Source: Shewanella aestuarii (GTDB lineage Bacteria; Pseudomonadota; Gammaproteobacteria; Enterobacterales; Shewanellaceae). Taken from it: 64,000 bases of DNA. The DNA lies in NCBI RefSeq assembly GCF_014647215.1, contig NZ_BMOT01000004.1, positions 239,285 to 303,284 on the forward strand. The letters are read 5' to 3'. Both the position numbers and the translations under genes were made by a program. Below the pieces are notes generated by a model, which was not told the DNA's origin, did no database searches, and worked only from the letters and a program-made list of their open reading frames with translations. Positions 28,737 through 37,034 of the stretch are shown here, piece by piece. Every line of letters starts with the position of its first letter. Position 1 is the first letter of the stretch.

Positions 28737-29275
28737 TTGCTCGCCGCCTGATTAAGCTGTGGGGCTACAGTGCGGGTTAACCAATTATCAATCATGGTTG
28801 TCTCTGCTTGAAATGGGCGTTCATTGACACGATTAAGTCGCTGCATGAATCCCATATCAGTTAACTTTTCATCGCCTGCCATAATGACCTGTTCACCTTC
28901 CAAAATTTGGTAAGTGAAGGTCATTCTTGGTGGGTAGAGTTCTTTTACCACCCGTAAATCACCGGTTGTGACACCAAAGGTTGGACGCATATCACCCGCG
29001 AGATCAACATCAGACACTTGCATCACCAGCTTCTGATTGGGTTTTAAGGTTTTCTCAGCTTTCTTGTTAATGTTTTTGGTTATCGTTTCAAAAAAACGAT
29101 TTTCAAAACGCGATTGCAATTCATTAGAAGATTTTATATCGCGATAACTTGCAGGGTCTTGCCACTCAACCTTAACAATACCATTCTCGGTCACTGGGCT
29201 AGTTACTTCAGCTTCATCAGCAATTGCAAAACTGCTGAACAATGCACCTGTAATAAGTAAATATTTCATATTCAT
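28733..29275 (-). CDS. DUF3016 family periplasmic protein
   Basis: A 180-residue secreted protein with a signal peptide (LLITGALFSSFAIA, cleavage near residue 19). The body has the pattern of DUF3016 proteins of Shewanella and relatives: VKVEWQDPASYRDIKSSNELQ, then a long helix, LVMQVSDVDLAGDMRP and a closing INDWL-like segment. Function is unknown; no catalytic motif or lipobox is visible. Its stop overlaps that of the convergent EAL-GGDEF gene by four bases. Confidence 0.85.
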   Translation of the reverse strand: MNMKYLLITGALFSSFAIADEAEVTSPVTENGIVKVEWQDPASYRDIKSSNELQSRFENRFFETITKNINKKAEKTLKPNQKLVMQVSDVDLAGDMRPTFGVTTGDLRVVKELYPPRMTFTYQILEGEQVIMAGDEKLTDMGFMQRLNRVNERPFQAETTMIDNWLTRTVAPQLNQAASN

Positions 29276-29570
29276 AAAGTGTCTCCAAGACGGTTAAAAA
29301 TGTGTCATTTACGCAATATCATTACTTTAACAAACACAACCTGTATCGTTGCTTAACATAAACTAAATTAACCAAAATAATGTGCCAAGATGACAGTCAT
29401 CGTTTATTTGATTAAAAAGCTAGCCATAGACAAATGCCACAGTTGTTCAGCTTTCGTTCAATAATCATAGGCTAGTATCCCTTACCGAAAACCAACACCT
29501 TCACTGTTAACGACTGTTCAAGGATCTAACATCGTAACGAATGACTACTAATTCTACGGAATAAGATACT

Positions 29571-29867
29571 ATGAAAACAATGAATAACGCAGTAAAACGT
29601 ATTTCTTTAGCCGCTCTATTTGCCACGACCATTGTAGGCATGGCTATCACCACCCAGAGTCAAGCAAGCGAAATACAAGATGACATATTGGCACAGCATA
29701 GCGCCCAGTTGAATAAACAAGTCATCCAAAGTGAGCTGCAATATGAACAAAAGCTAGAAAAGCAACTGACTCGACAGGTTGCCAAGGCGGAAAGCCAATA
29801 CGTGGCCAAGATTTGCCAACAGTATGATCTGCCCTACGATAACGAAACATCGACTTGTCGCCGCTAG
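29571..29867 (+). CDS. Small secreted helical protein, hypothetical
   Basis: A 98-residue protein with a signal peptide (LAALFATTIVGMAITTQSQA, cleavage near residue 32). The mature part is a single long amphipathic helix rich in glutamine and lysine, ending in a short tail with two cysteines (KICQQYD and STCRR), which could form a disulfide in the periplasm. I recognise no family. It sits alone after a 295-base gap that should hold its promoter, and is followed by a good terminator. Confidence 0.7.
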   Translation: MKTMNNAVKRISLAALFATTIVGMAITTQSQASEIQDDILAQHSAQLNKQVIQSELQYEQKLEKQLTRQVAKAESQYVAKICQQYDLPYDNETSTCRR

Positions 29868-29887
29868 AACAATACTTAATCATTAAC

Positions 29888-29913
29888 AGCCCTGATTTTC
29901 AGGGCTTGTTTAA
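29888..29913 (+). terminator. Intrinsic terminator
   Basis: AGCCCTGA and TCAGGGCT pair around a 3-base loop and are followed by TGTTTAAA. It ends the small secreted-protein gene and faces the convergent DUF4240 gene. Confidence 0.75.
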
Positions 29914-30419
29914 AAAGGGAAACGAGCACTCAACTTGGGATACGTTTGTTTAAGTATTTTGGGCTTAGTAGAAAACTTTTTTCCCGCGGGGGTTTTACTG
30001 CCTGAAGGAACAAAAGGTAGCTCCTCTTCGGTGCGATCCTCATAAAGCTTACCCGCAATCAAGTCGTAATCTTCAATAAAAGGATAAGCATAATTATCCT
30101 TCAATGGCCACTGAGTTAAATCACCTAAACAATCAGGATCATTAATAATATTGTCGTACCATTGCTGACCCAACGACAAAATAAAGCAGCGGAACTCTGC
30201 AAATGCATAATCGGAATCACAACCAGTGATAATGTAAGCGGCGCCCCAAATTGACCAAGTGTAACTTCGGCGCAATTGTTGACCAAAAATTTTATCAAAC
30301 GCTTTTAATGATTCGTTATCTAATTCAGCTAATGATTGCTGTAATTGTAATTCCAGTTGCTCTGACGATTGGTCAGCATGACTGCGTGTAACCAGCTGCC
30401 AAAATTGTGTTTCTGTCAT
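29910..30419 (-). CDS. DUF4240 domain protein
   Basis: A 169-residue cytoplasmic protein. The opening MTETQFWQLVTRSHA, the FDKIFGQQLRRSYTWSIWGAAYIITGCDSDYAFAEF core and the GQQWYDNIINDPD segment match DUF4240, a family often near immunity-type proteins but of unknown function. The lysine-rich C-terminal 35 residues lie beyond the domain. It is divergent from the next membrane protein gene, the two starts being about 65 bases apart. Confidence 0.85.
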   Translation of the reverse strand: MTETQFWQLVTRSHADQSSEQLELQLQQSLAELDNESLKAFDKIFGQQLRRSYTWSIWGAAYIITGCDSDYAFAEFRCFILSLGQQWYDNIINDPDCLGDLTQWPLKDNYAYPFIEDYDLIAGKLYEDRTEEELPFVPSGSKTPAGKKFSTKPKILKQTYPKLSARFPF

Positions 30420-30484
30420 CGCTCTTCCCCCTGCCTACAAAATTGCGATATTCTACCGCAAATCAGTCTCATCAAGTGAACAAA

Positions 30485-30892
30485 ATGACTCAAAACAAGC
30501 GACCATTTAGTATTTTATTACTGATAGTGTTATACAGCATCTTTACCCTCATCGCACTTTGGCGAGCCACGCAATATGCCTCATTTGATATTTTAACTAT
30601 GGGCGTACTTCCTGTATTGGTTGGTCTTTTGATCCAAGCCAGATGGACAAAAGTAGTGCTGTTTTTCCACTTAGGCTTACAAACTTTAGTGTTTGTAGCT
30701 TTGAGTACAACTGCCGCTATTGCCTACCAAATTACCCCTGAAGATGTGAAACTAGAATTTGCAGGGTACAATATTTCCATCACTCTCGCCGTAGGCGTTG
30801 CAATAGCTTTACTGGCAATTCAATGGTGGGCTGGACTGCATCAAAAAACCCGCGCATACCTTAATACTCAAGGTGTTTCGACAACTGCGTGA
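30485..30892 (+). CDS. Four-helix inner-membrane protein, hypothetical
   Basis: The frame reaches back to 30407, but that overlaps the divergent DUF4240 gene; the ATG at 30485 begins MTQNKRPFSILLLIVLYSIF, a natural cytoplasmic start, giving 135 residues. Four hydrophobic segments are visible: about 9-30, 38-52, 54-78 and 95-113. There is no known domain. It lies 77 bases before the double-receiver gene and could be cotranscribed with it. Confidence 0.65.
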   Translation: MTQNKRPFSILLLIVLYSIFTLIALWRATQYASFDILTMGVLPVLVGLLIQARWTKVVLFFHLGLQTLVFVALSTTAAIAYQITPEDVKLEFAGYNISITLAVGVAIALLAIQWWAGLHQKTRAYLNTQGVSTTA

Positions 30893-30969
30893 TGACACGT
30901 TTATATGGCAAAAAGCTAACATGCATATGCTATAGTTTATCTAAGCTAAAAAAATAATAAGAGTACAAA

Positions 30970-31767
30970 ATGCACAGTTTATCACCAAGTGAATTATCCA
31001 TATTATTGCTAGAACCTTCTGAGACACAAAGAAAAATTATTATGTCTCGATTGCAGCAAGAAGGCGTTACCAGTATCCAAACAGCCACCACCTTGGCTGA
31101 GGCAAAGGCGATTATTACTCGCCACAAACCTGATTTAATCGCCAGTGCATTGCATTTTACAGATGGCGAAGCGACTGATTTATTAATGTATATTAAGCAA
31201 AAACCTGAATTTCAAGATATCCAATTTATGTTGGTATCAAGTGAATGTCGTCGTGAACAACTTGAAATTTTTAGGCAATCTGGGGTGGTGGCGATTTTAC
31301 CTAAGCCTTTTAACGCCGACCATTTAGCCCGCGCATTAAACTCAACAATCGACCTTATCAGCCATGATGAGCTTGATCTTAGCCATTTTGATGTTCATAA
31401 CCTACGTGTATTAGTAGTTGATGATAGCCGTATGGCCCGTAACGTGATTAAACGCACGATTGGCAACTTAGGTATTCAAATTATCACTGAAGCCGAAGAT
31501 GGTGCTCAGGCGATCGAATTGATGCAGCACAATATGTACGACCTAGTGATCACCGATTACAACATGCCAAGTGTGGATGGATTAGCCTTAACCCAGTATA
31601 TTCGTAACGAAAGCCAGCAGTCGCATATTCCCATTCTAATGGTTTCATCAGAAGCAAATGATACCCACTTGAGTAATGTCTCCAGTGCTGGGGTCAATGC
31701 CCTTTGTGACAAGCCATTTGAACCCAATTTAGTTAAACAAATCCTATATAAGCTGTTAGAAGAGTAG
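30970..31767 (+). CDS. Double receiver-domain protein
   Basis: A 265-residue protein made of two receiver domains and no output domain. The first (about 9-125) lacks the phosphorylatable aspartate: the position reads LIASALHFTDG, although K-P (LPKPF) is kept, so it is a pseudo-receiver. The second (about 142-262) is complete: VVDDSRMARN, acceptor in VITDYNMPSVDG, T/S in MVSSEAND and K in CDKPFEP. It resembles CheY-like stand-alone regulators and may couple a kinase to a partner through the second domain. The kinase is not evident locally. Confidence 0.88.
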   Translation: MHSLSPSELSILLLEPSETQRKIIMSRLQQEGVTSIQTATTLAEAKAIITRHKPDLIASALHFTDGEATDLLMYIKQKPEFQDIQFMLVSSECRREQLEIFRQSGVVAILPKPFNADHLARALNSTIDLISHDELDLSHFDVHNLRVLVVDDSRMARNVIKRTIGNLGIQIITEAEDGAQAIELMQHNMYDLVITDYNMPSVDGLALTQYIRNESQQSHIPILMVSSEANDTHLSNVSSAGVNALCDKPFEPNLVKQILYKLLEE

Positions 31768-31891
31768 ATTAGTGCGCATTTCGTGTTATTTTTCAGTTTT
31801 TATCGGACAAAATACTTTTAAACCGCCAACGCTTATGGCATGTTAACCACGTTTTTAATAAACATTTCTATGGAAAGCAGAGAATACCAAT

Positions 31892-32164
31892 ATGAACAAA
31901 AGTGAACTGATTGCAAAAATTGCTGAAAACGCAGATCTAACTAAAGCTGAAGCTGGCCGTGCATTAAAATCATTTGAAGCCGCGGTAACTGAAGCAATGA
32001 AAAATGGCGAAAAAATTTCTATCGTTGGTTTTGGCTCATTTGAAACCTCACAACGCGCAGCACGTACTGGCCGTAACCCACAAACGGGTAAAGAAATTCA
32101 AATTGCTGCTGCAACTGTACCTAAGTTCAAAGCAGGCAAAACATTAAAAGATAGCGTTAACTAA
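31892..32164 (+). CDS. HU family DNA-binding protein
   Basis: A 90-residue histone-like protein. [21 protein letters not shown] opens the helical dimer part, and the DNA-binding arm has [17 protein letters not shown] followed by [15 protein letters not shown], as in HU. It is slightly nearer the HU-beta than the HU-alpha pattern by the N-terminal residues, but there is no lon gene alongside. It compacts DNA and assists repair and transcription. A strong terminator follows. Confidence 0.95.
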   Translation: MNKSELIAKIAENADLTKAEAGRALKSFEAAVTEAMKNGEKISIVGFGSFETSQRAARTGRNPQTGKEIQIAAATVPKFKAGKTLKDSVN

Positions 32165-32186
32165 TATTCTGTTAAGCGCCTTTTTC

Positions 32187-32213
32187 AAAAGCCTCCTGAT
32201 GGAGGTTTTTTTA
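32187..32213 (+). terminator. Intrinsic terminator of the HU gene
   Basis: CCTCC and GGAGG pair around TGAT; A-run before and T-run after the stem are clear, 23 bases past the stop. Confidence 0.85.
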
Positions 32214-32341
32214 TGCCTGCTTATTGCTCATACAAACTGATTGCCAAACTGAACTCACCTTCATTGCACGCATAAAGTGCAATGCCGCACCATTACAAAG
32301 CAACAAAACAAGAACCATTCAATCAAATCCAAATTAAGTGA

Positions 32342-32355
32342 CTGATATATATCAA
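32342..32355. promoter_or_regulatory. FNR/EtrA-like box before the TorF porin gene
   Basis: CTGATATATATCAA matches the FNR consensus TTGAT-N4-ATCAA at nine of ten defined positions. It lies 112 bases before the porin start. A TATATA string at 32383-32388 could be the -10 element, which would place the box near -46. Confidence 0.5.
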
Positions 32356-32466
32356 CTTTAAAAACTGGCACACGCTTCGCTTTATATACCTCAGACAAAC
32401 CAACATTTTATGTATTGCCCTGAAATACAAGACATAAAATGCACAATAAAATATTGAGGGATAAAG

Positions 32467-33153
32467 ATGAAAAAATCACTAATTCAAGCCGCCGCATTAT
32501 CAAGCACACTATTATTAACTGGTACCGCGTTGGCCGAAGTATCAGCAAATATAGGTGCCACATCGAATTACTTATGGCGAGGTGTAACGCAAACTGATGA
32601 TGCGGTTGCGGTTCAAGGTGGTCTTGATTACGCGCATGAATCTGGTTTCTATGCAGGCACATGGGCATCAAACGTTGATTTTGGTGATGCCGCAACTTAC
32701 GAAGCGGATTTTTACACGGGCTATGCAGGCGAATTTGCTCAAGATTTCACTTACGACATCAGCTATCTTTATTATGCTTACCCGGATTCAGATAGTGACT
32801 ATAACTTTGGTGAAGTCAGCTTATTGCTAGGTTGGAAGTGGTTAGAGCTGGGTTACTCACATGTCGTCAACGCCGATTCTGACGTATCGGGTGCCGATAG
32901 CGAAACTGACTGGAGCTATCTACAAGCCAATGCCAGCTTTCCGTTAACTGAAAAGTTAAGTCTAGGTATCCATTATGGATATTCACAAGGTGATGTTGTA
33001 GAAGACTTATTTGGCGATAGCTACTCTGATTATAATGTGTCATTAAGTGCCGACACCGACATGGGTACAGTATCGTTTATGGCTTCTAATACAGATTTAG
33101 ATGAAGATGACGTCAAAGTTGTATTGGGCTACTCATACGGCTTCGATCTTTAA
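32467..33153 (+). CDS. TorF family putative porin
   Basis: A 228-residue outer-membrane protein with a signal peptide (LSSTLLLTGTALA, cleavage near residue 23). The mature part starts VSANIGATSNYLWRGVTQTDD, the hallmark of TorF/TIGR02001 proteins, followed by alternating strands and a terminal aromatic segment (YSYGFDL). TorF was named for its presence near trimethylamine-N-oxide respiration genes; here it stands alone. The role is a guess at uptake of a small substrate. A possible FNR box lies upstream, which would fit anaerobic control. Confidence 0.88.
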   Translation: MKKSLIQAAALSSTLLLTGTALAEVSANIGATSNYLWRGVTQTDDAVAVQGGLDYAHESGFYAGTWASNVDFGDAATYEADFYTGYAGEFAQDFTYDISYLYYAYPDSDSDYNFGEVSLLLGWKWLELGYSHVVNADSDVSGADSETDWSYLQANASFPLTEKLSLGIHYGYSQGDVVEDLFGDSYSDYNVSLSADTDMGTVSFMASNTDLDEDDVKVVLGYSYGFDL

Positions 33154-33195
33154 CCTGAAGCATGATTACTGGTTAGACTAACAATCTGACCTTAT

Positions 33196-33222
33196 ACGTC
33201 ACCTCCGGGTGACGTTATTTAT
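33196..33222 (+). terminator. Intrinsic terminator of the TorF porin gene
   Basis: ACGTCACC and GGTGACGT pair around TCCG and are followed by TATTTATT, 43 bases past the stop. Confidence 0.8.
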
Positions 33223-33402
33223 TCTGCAGCAAACAGCTGCAAGTTAGCCCTCTGGATGCTCCTTGTTTCAAAATACGCTTTGTAGTTAGACAGCCCCCCT
33301 CTTCACTCGGCTCTTATGTTTCATCTCTATTCATCAGTAATTTACGCATCAATGGACTGACACACCATCTCCACCTCTCACTAGACATTGCACTTTGAAG
33401 CG

Positions 33403-33426
33403 TATTTTTTAGCACCCTAAAAAATA
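33403..33426. repeat. AT-rich perfect hairpin in intergenic DNA
   Basis: TATTTTTTAG and CTAAAAAATA pair perfectly around CACC. It is not next to a stop codon. It may end an unannotated transcript or be a regulatory site. Confidence 0.4.
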
Positions 33427-33565
33427 ACTGCTAAGATCAAACATGAAAGGTAAAAATTTCTATCCATTTTGGACAATATATTTTGCTTTTCTAAACGACG
33501 TTTTTTAGTTAGAAAGTGCTCATTGGTTTAATTCTGTGGTTTACCATTAGTTTGAGGGTTTTATT

Positions 33566-33742
33566 ATGGCTAATATTACTGAAAGAGTTCCTGACGATAC
33601 CGAAATTGAAGCGATGACTTCACCAAGAAATAGTAAAAATGGTGAGAATTTACAGCACAAACGTCAGGTGAAGCGCAGACTAGAAGATTATCTTGAGCAA
33701 GCACAATTGCGAAAAGCAATTGGTGATGACGATTTTTTCTAA
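33566..33742 (+). CDS. Small charged protein, 58 residues
   Basis: An ATG with GAGGG seven bases upstream opens a 58-residue frame ending in TAA. The protein is highly charged; its C-terminal half (KRRLEDYLEQAQLRKAIGDD) is a predicted amphipathic helix with an acidic-aromatic end DDDFF. This pattern resembles short PA3496-like proteins of gammaproteobacteria, but I am unsure of that link. A strong terminator follows. Confidence 0.65.
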   Translation: MANITERVPDDTEIEAMTSPRNSKNGENLQHKRQVKRRLEDYLEQAQLRKAIGDDDFF

Positions 33743-33787
33743 GCCGATGTGCTTTACTGCAAAAATAACGCTTTAGTGTAGATAGCT

Positions 33788-33822
33788 CACACTACTCATT
33801 CCCCAGAGTAGTGTGGTTATAT
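33788..33822. terminator. Hairpin between convergent genes
   Basis: CACACTACTC and GAGTAGTGTG form a perfect 10-bp stem with an 8-base loop. The following GTTATATT is only moderately T-rich. It separates the 58-residue protein from the convergent PDC membrane protein. Confidence 0.65.
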
Positions 33823-33839
33823 TGAAATGACTTACAAGC

Positions 33840-34805
33840 TTAACCTGATGTCCTGTTATACCTATGCTGCTGATTTTGCGTTAATAACTTTTCTGCTTTT
33901 GCCCCTAAATAAACATAGATCCCTAGTCCGACCAATAATCCAACCACCGCAAGCATCATCATTATCGCTGGCTGTAAATATTGCTTTTCACCTAAAGAGG
34001 CCTTGAACATGGTTAACAATGCCTCGATGGAAATAGCGATCAAAATAGTTGAAATAAACCGTGTGATGGTGCGCCTTGTCGAACTGTGTCGAAAAATATC
34101 TTTATGCATTAACACCTCTTCCTCCAAAATCGTTTTGCCTAAATCGAAAATAGCCAATGCCAGCGTGAGAAAGATGATAATGCCAAAAGGCAACAAGGGG
34201 TCGTGGTTAGCAGGTTGAGAGAACAGTACATAAATATCCTTTATCACGGTCCACATCAGCACACTGACCAACACAAATAGTCCCAACACGATAAAACTAT
34301 ACACCCCCTTAAAAATAGGCATCATTTTGCGTCTGGCACTGTCCCCCATCATGAACTCAATAAGTTGGGTTAAGTTGATATCGATGACCACAATCTCCGT
34401 CTTTCCAGCTAAATTGGTAAGCCTCCTTGAGGCGCTGATACATAAACCTGCACCAGTATTCGACAGATACGGGCTGGTAATATAACGTTTACCCTGCTGA
34501 TGAATTAAGCCGGTGAAATATGGGCGATGACTTCGATCGGTATTAAGACCATAATTTGAACGATTAACTTTTTGGTTTAACACCAAAATATTATCACTAA
34601 TCTGCATCCCATCTTGGTCGAGCAAATACAGCAATTGCACAAAAGGATAGCTCTTAGCTAATTCGCTAAAAACCTTATCTGAGAGCCCATTTTGAAACAA
34701 TGTTGCATCACTTAATCCCAGTAAAATAGAATCAAGTAATTCGTGAATAACACTCTCATGTTCATGATAACGCTCAATAACACTAAAAAAACTCATTGCA
34801 GCCAT
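33840..34805 (-). CDS. PDC/Cache sensor domain membrane protein without output domain
   Basis: A 321-residue protein whose N-terminal half (about 1-165) is a PDC/Cache-like sensor: FVQLLYLLDQDGMQISDN, RPYFTGLIHQQGKRYITSPY and GLCISASRRL are the usual landmarks. No membrane anchor precedes this domain, which is odd for a periplasmic sensor. The C-terminal half has about four hydrophobic segments (170-192, 210-228, 251-270, 286-307) and no kinase, cyclase or receptor domain. It may pass a signal to a partner or be a membrane regulator. AAAGGAG lies six bases before the start. Confidence 0.72.
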   Translation of the reverse strand: MAAMSFFSVIERYHEHESVIHELLDSILLGLSDATLFQNGLSDKVFSELAKSYPFVQLLYLLDQDGMQISDNILVLNQKVNRSNYGLNTDRSHRPYFTGLIHQQGKRYITSPYLSNTGAGLCISASRRLTNLAGKTEIVVIDINLTQLIEFMMGDSARRKMMPIFKGVYSFIVLGLFVLVSVLMWTVIKDIYVLFSQPANHDPLLPFGIIIFLTLALAIFDLGKTILEEEVLMHKDIFRHSSTRRTITRFISTILIAISIEALLTMFKASLGEKQYLQPAIMMMLAVVGLLVGLGIYVYLGAKAEKLLTQNQQHRYNRTSG

Positions 34806-35032
34806 ACATTACTCCTTTAGCATAATGAATAGCTAAAGCAGTGAATGTGCCAAATGTTTAAACTATATAAATCAATTAATTACCTTTACAAGCACTCTAT
34901 TGATGCAGGAGAAATTAGTGCGTTTGCACCGAAATAACTCAAACTATGTATAAATTTTCAATTGGTTAATCAAAGCAATAAATGCGAATATTCATTAAAT
35001 TCGCTAAGATTTATCACTCCATAGGTAATGCC

Positions 35033-36388
35033 ATGTCTGATGCTGTATCTCGCTATCAACAAGATATTCGTCGTTTTTCTGATGAATTAATTCGTGTCCA
35101 AGCGCCGATTAAAATCCTCGATACCATTAAATGGCCCCGTGAAATTGAAGATAAATTTTTGGCCAAACAAACCAAAGTTCTCCCAGAGATCAGTGCCAAC
35201 TTTTACGATTCCATTCCGTTGTCATTTAATACCGACAAAACCCAGCAAGAGCTAAAAGATCTTCGCTCTGCGATTGAGAAGCGTTTGGGAAAAAAAGATC
35301 AATTGGGCAAAATTTTGATTGCGAACGTCGATCAGTATCGCATTGTTATCGATATGCTTAACAATCGTGGTAAACCAACCTTTGGTCAATTGAGCCAAGA
35401 GCTATACGGCAGCGCAAGCCATAAATTACATGGCGACCGCAATACTCTTCGCCAATTAGGCGATAGATTAAGTCATATTTTTTCATTGCCCGCCGCGAGG
35501 CACATGAGTAAACAACACCCTAAAATTATCACAGCCCCACAAGCCGTTGATCATCTCAGCCAGCGCTTGGTCAATTACTTCCATGATGATGAAATCCACG
35601 TAAAACTCAGCGACGGTATTGTGTCTGATGCCGCTGTTGGTGGGGATACAGTAAAAATAAACACCCGAGCAATGTTTAGTGAATCTGACATGAATGTTTA
35701 TGAAGTACACGAAGGCTGGGTACATGTGGGCACCACACTCAATGGGCGGGCACAACCACATGCAACATGGCTGAGTGTGGGTTCTCCTCGCGTTACGGCT
35801 TCACAGGAGGGATTAGCGGTGTTAATGGAAATGCTAACCCTAAGTTCCAACCCTGGACGAGCAAGACGTATCAGCGACCGCGTATCTGCAGTAGATATGG
35901 CTGAACAAGGCGCAGACTTTATCGAGGTTTATCGCTATTTCAGAAATCTGCACTTAAGCTCAAAAGACAGCTACCGTGTCACCCAGCGGGTTTTTCGCGG
36001 GGGTATGGTTCAAGGCGGCAGCTTTTTTACCAAAGATATCTCTTATGTTCGCGGTTATGTTGAAAACATTAACTTTATCCGCAGCGCCATCAGCACAGGC
36101 TTACCAGAACTGATCCCTATGCTATTTTTAGGTAAGTTGGCCATCGAAGATATACCCGTTTTATATCAAGCATATCAAGAAGGCATTATTGCAGGACCTA
36201 AATATCTGCCGCCAATGTTTGCCGATATTAGTGGATTATATGCTTGGTTTGGATTTGCATCAGGTATAGGTAATATTGATTTGAAAGGGGTGCAACGTCA
36301 CTTTGCTCGCTCATTCAGTAAAGTATCAATTAATACTCAAGAAGCTGAATTGTTTGAAGATGCAGAGTTTGATAATAACTCGGACTAA
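35033..36388 (+). CDS. QEGLA-motif (DUF1704) putative metallopeptidase
   Basis: A 451-residue protein of the family annotated as flavohemoglobin expression-modulating QEGLA motif protein. The DUF1704 family includes the eukaryotic MATCAP tubulin peptidases, which have an HExxxH zinc site. Here HEGWVH (H226, E227, H231) and SQEGLAV (E259) are both present, so a metallopeptidase is a reasonable inference. The open frame begins at an ATG at 34982 with no ribosome site; AGGT precedes the ATG at 35033, which also matches a normal cytoplasmic start. Substrate is unknown. It is monocistronic, ending at a long bidirectional hairpin. Confidence 0.85.
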   Translation: MSDAVSRYQQDIRRFSDELIRVQAPIKILDTIKWPREIEDKFLAKQTKVLPEISANFYDSIPLSFNTDKTQQELKDLRSAIEKRLGKKDQLGKILIANVDQYRIVIDMLNNRGKPTFGQLSQELYGSASHKLHGDRNTLRQLGDRLSHIFSLPAARHMSKQHPKIITAPQAVDHLSQRLVNYFHDDEIHVKLSDGIVSDAAVGGDTVKINTRAMFSESDMNVYEVHEGWVHVGTTLNGRAQPHATWLSVGSPRVTASQEGLAVLMEMLTLSSNPGRARRISDRVSAVDMAEQGADFIEVYRYFRNLHLSSKDSYRVTQRVFRGGMVQGGSFFTKDISYVRGYVENINFIRSAISTGLPELIPMLFLGKLAIEDIPVLYQAYQEGIIAGPKYLPPMFADISGLYAWFGFASGIGNIDLKGVQRHFARSFSKVSINTQEAELFEDAEFDNNSD

Positions 36389-36520
36389 CCCTAATAAACT
36401 CTAGAAATAGCTTTAAAATCTAAAATTTATACATAATAGTAAAAAAGAAAATTCATCAGTCATTAAAATGATGAATTAAAAACTAGACAGAGTATTAACC
36501 AACTCAGTCAATTAAGTACG

Positions 36521-36564
36521 ACATAAAAAATGGGAATAACAACTGTTATTCCCATTTTTTATGT
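36521..36564. terminator. Bidirectional terminator with a 20-bp perfect stem
   Basis: A 20-bp perfect stem flanks AACT, with six A at the left and six T at the right. It lies between the convergent QEGLA and RcsF-like genes and works in both directions. Confidence 0.9.
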
Positions 36565-36574
36565 CTATTAACAC

Positions 36575-36964
36575 TTAAACATCGATTGAATAACCAGTAC
36601 CTGTGCAATCGATAAATACTGAGCATTGGCCGCTATTTGAACGCTGACATTGATGAAGCACCAATGCGTTTCCCCCTCGACTTTGCACTTGAGATTTTAA
36701 AGACGTTATCAGCACTTTATCACTCGGGATCGGTTTGATATCTTGCTGGCCTAAAGGCGCATCATGACAATAAGTTGCTGATACATTACCAACATTTTTA
36801 TATTTACGATTAAATACAAACTGCTGACTATAAACCTCCACTTTACTTGCTCTCACCTTTCTTTCGCCAATTTCTAAAACGTTGGTATTAAATCGAAGCG
36901 AAGAGCAGCCCAAAACAACAACCGACAACATGAGTAGTATCAATAGACTATTTAATCTGAGCAT
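36575..36964 (-). CDS. RcsF-like outer-membrane lipoprotein
   Basis: The open frame extends to 37015, but the ATG at 36964 begins a normal lipoprotein signal (LLILLMLSVVVLGC, lipidated C20) and has AGGA upstream, giving 129 residues. The mature region carries four cysteines (66, 106, 114, 120) with spacing close to the two disulfides of RcsF, and the segment GGNALVLHQCQ corresponds to NAVLLHSCE of E. coli RcsF. RcsF senses envelope stress for the Rcs phosphorelay. No rcs kinase gene is nearby, so the partner is unproven. Confidence 0.72.
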   Translation of the reverse strand: MLRLNSLLILLMLSVVVLGCSSLRFNTNVLEIGERKVRASKVEVYSQQFVFNRKYKNVGNVSATYCHDAPLGQQDIKPIPSDKVLITSLKSQVQSRGGNALVLHQCQRSNSGQCSVFIDCTGTGYSIDV

Positions 36965-37034
36965 TATTCCTATATCCTTATAACTAACTATTGTTGCATA
37001 TTTAACTGAACCCAATTAAATATGCATCATTCCC

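Larger units (their letters stand above)
33154..33565. other. Intergenic region with hairpins
   Basis: This 412-base gap has the porin terminator (33196-33222) and an AT-rich 10-bp hairpin at 33403-33426. A looser repeat around 33487-33517 (TTTCTAA facing TTAGAAA) precedes the small gene at 33566. I find no supported open frame; a small RNA is possible but unproven. Confidence 0.4.

Noticed and set aside
32408..32695. 95-codon minus-strand open frame over the torF start
   Set aside because: Overlaps a well-supported porin gene and its promoter; no family features.
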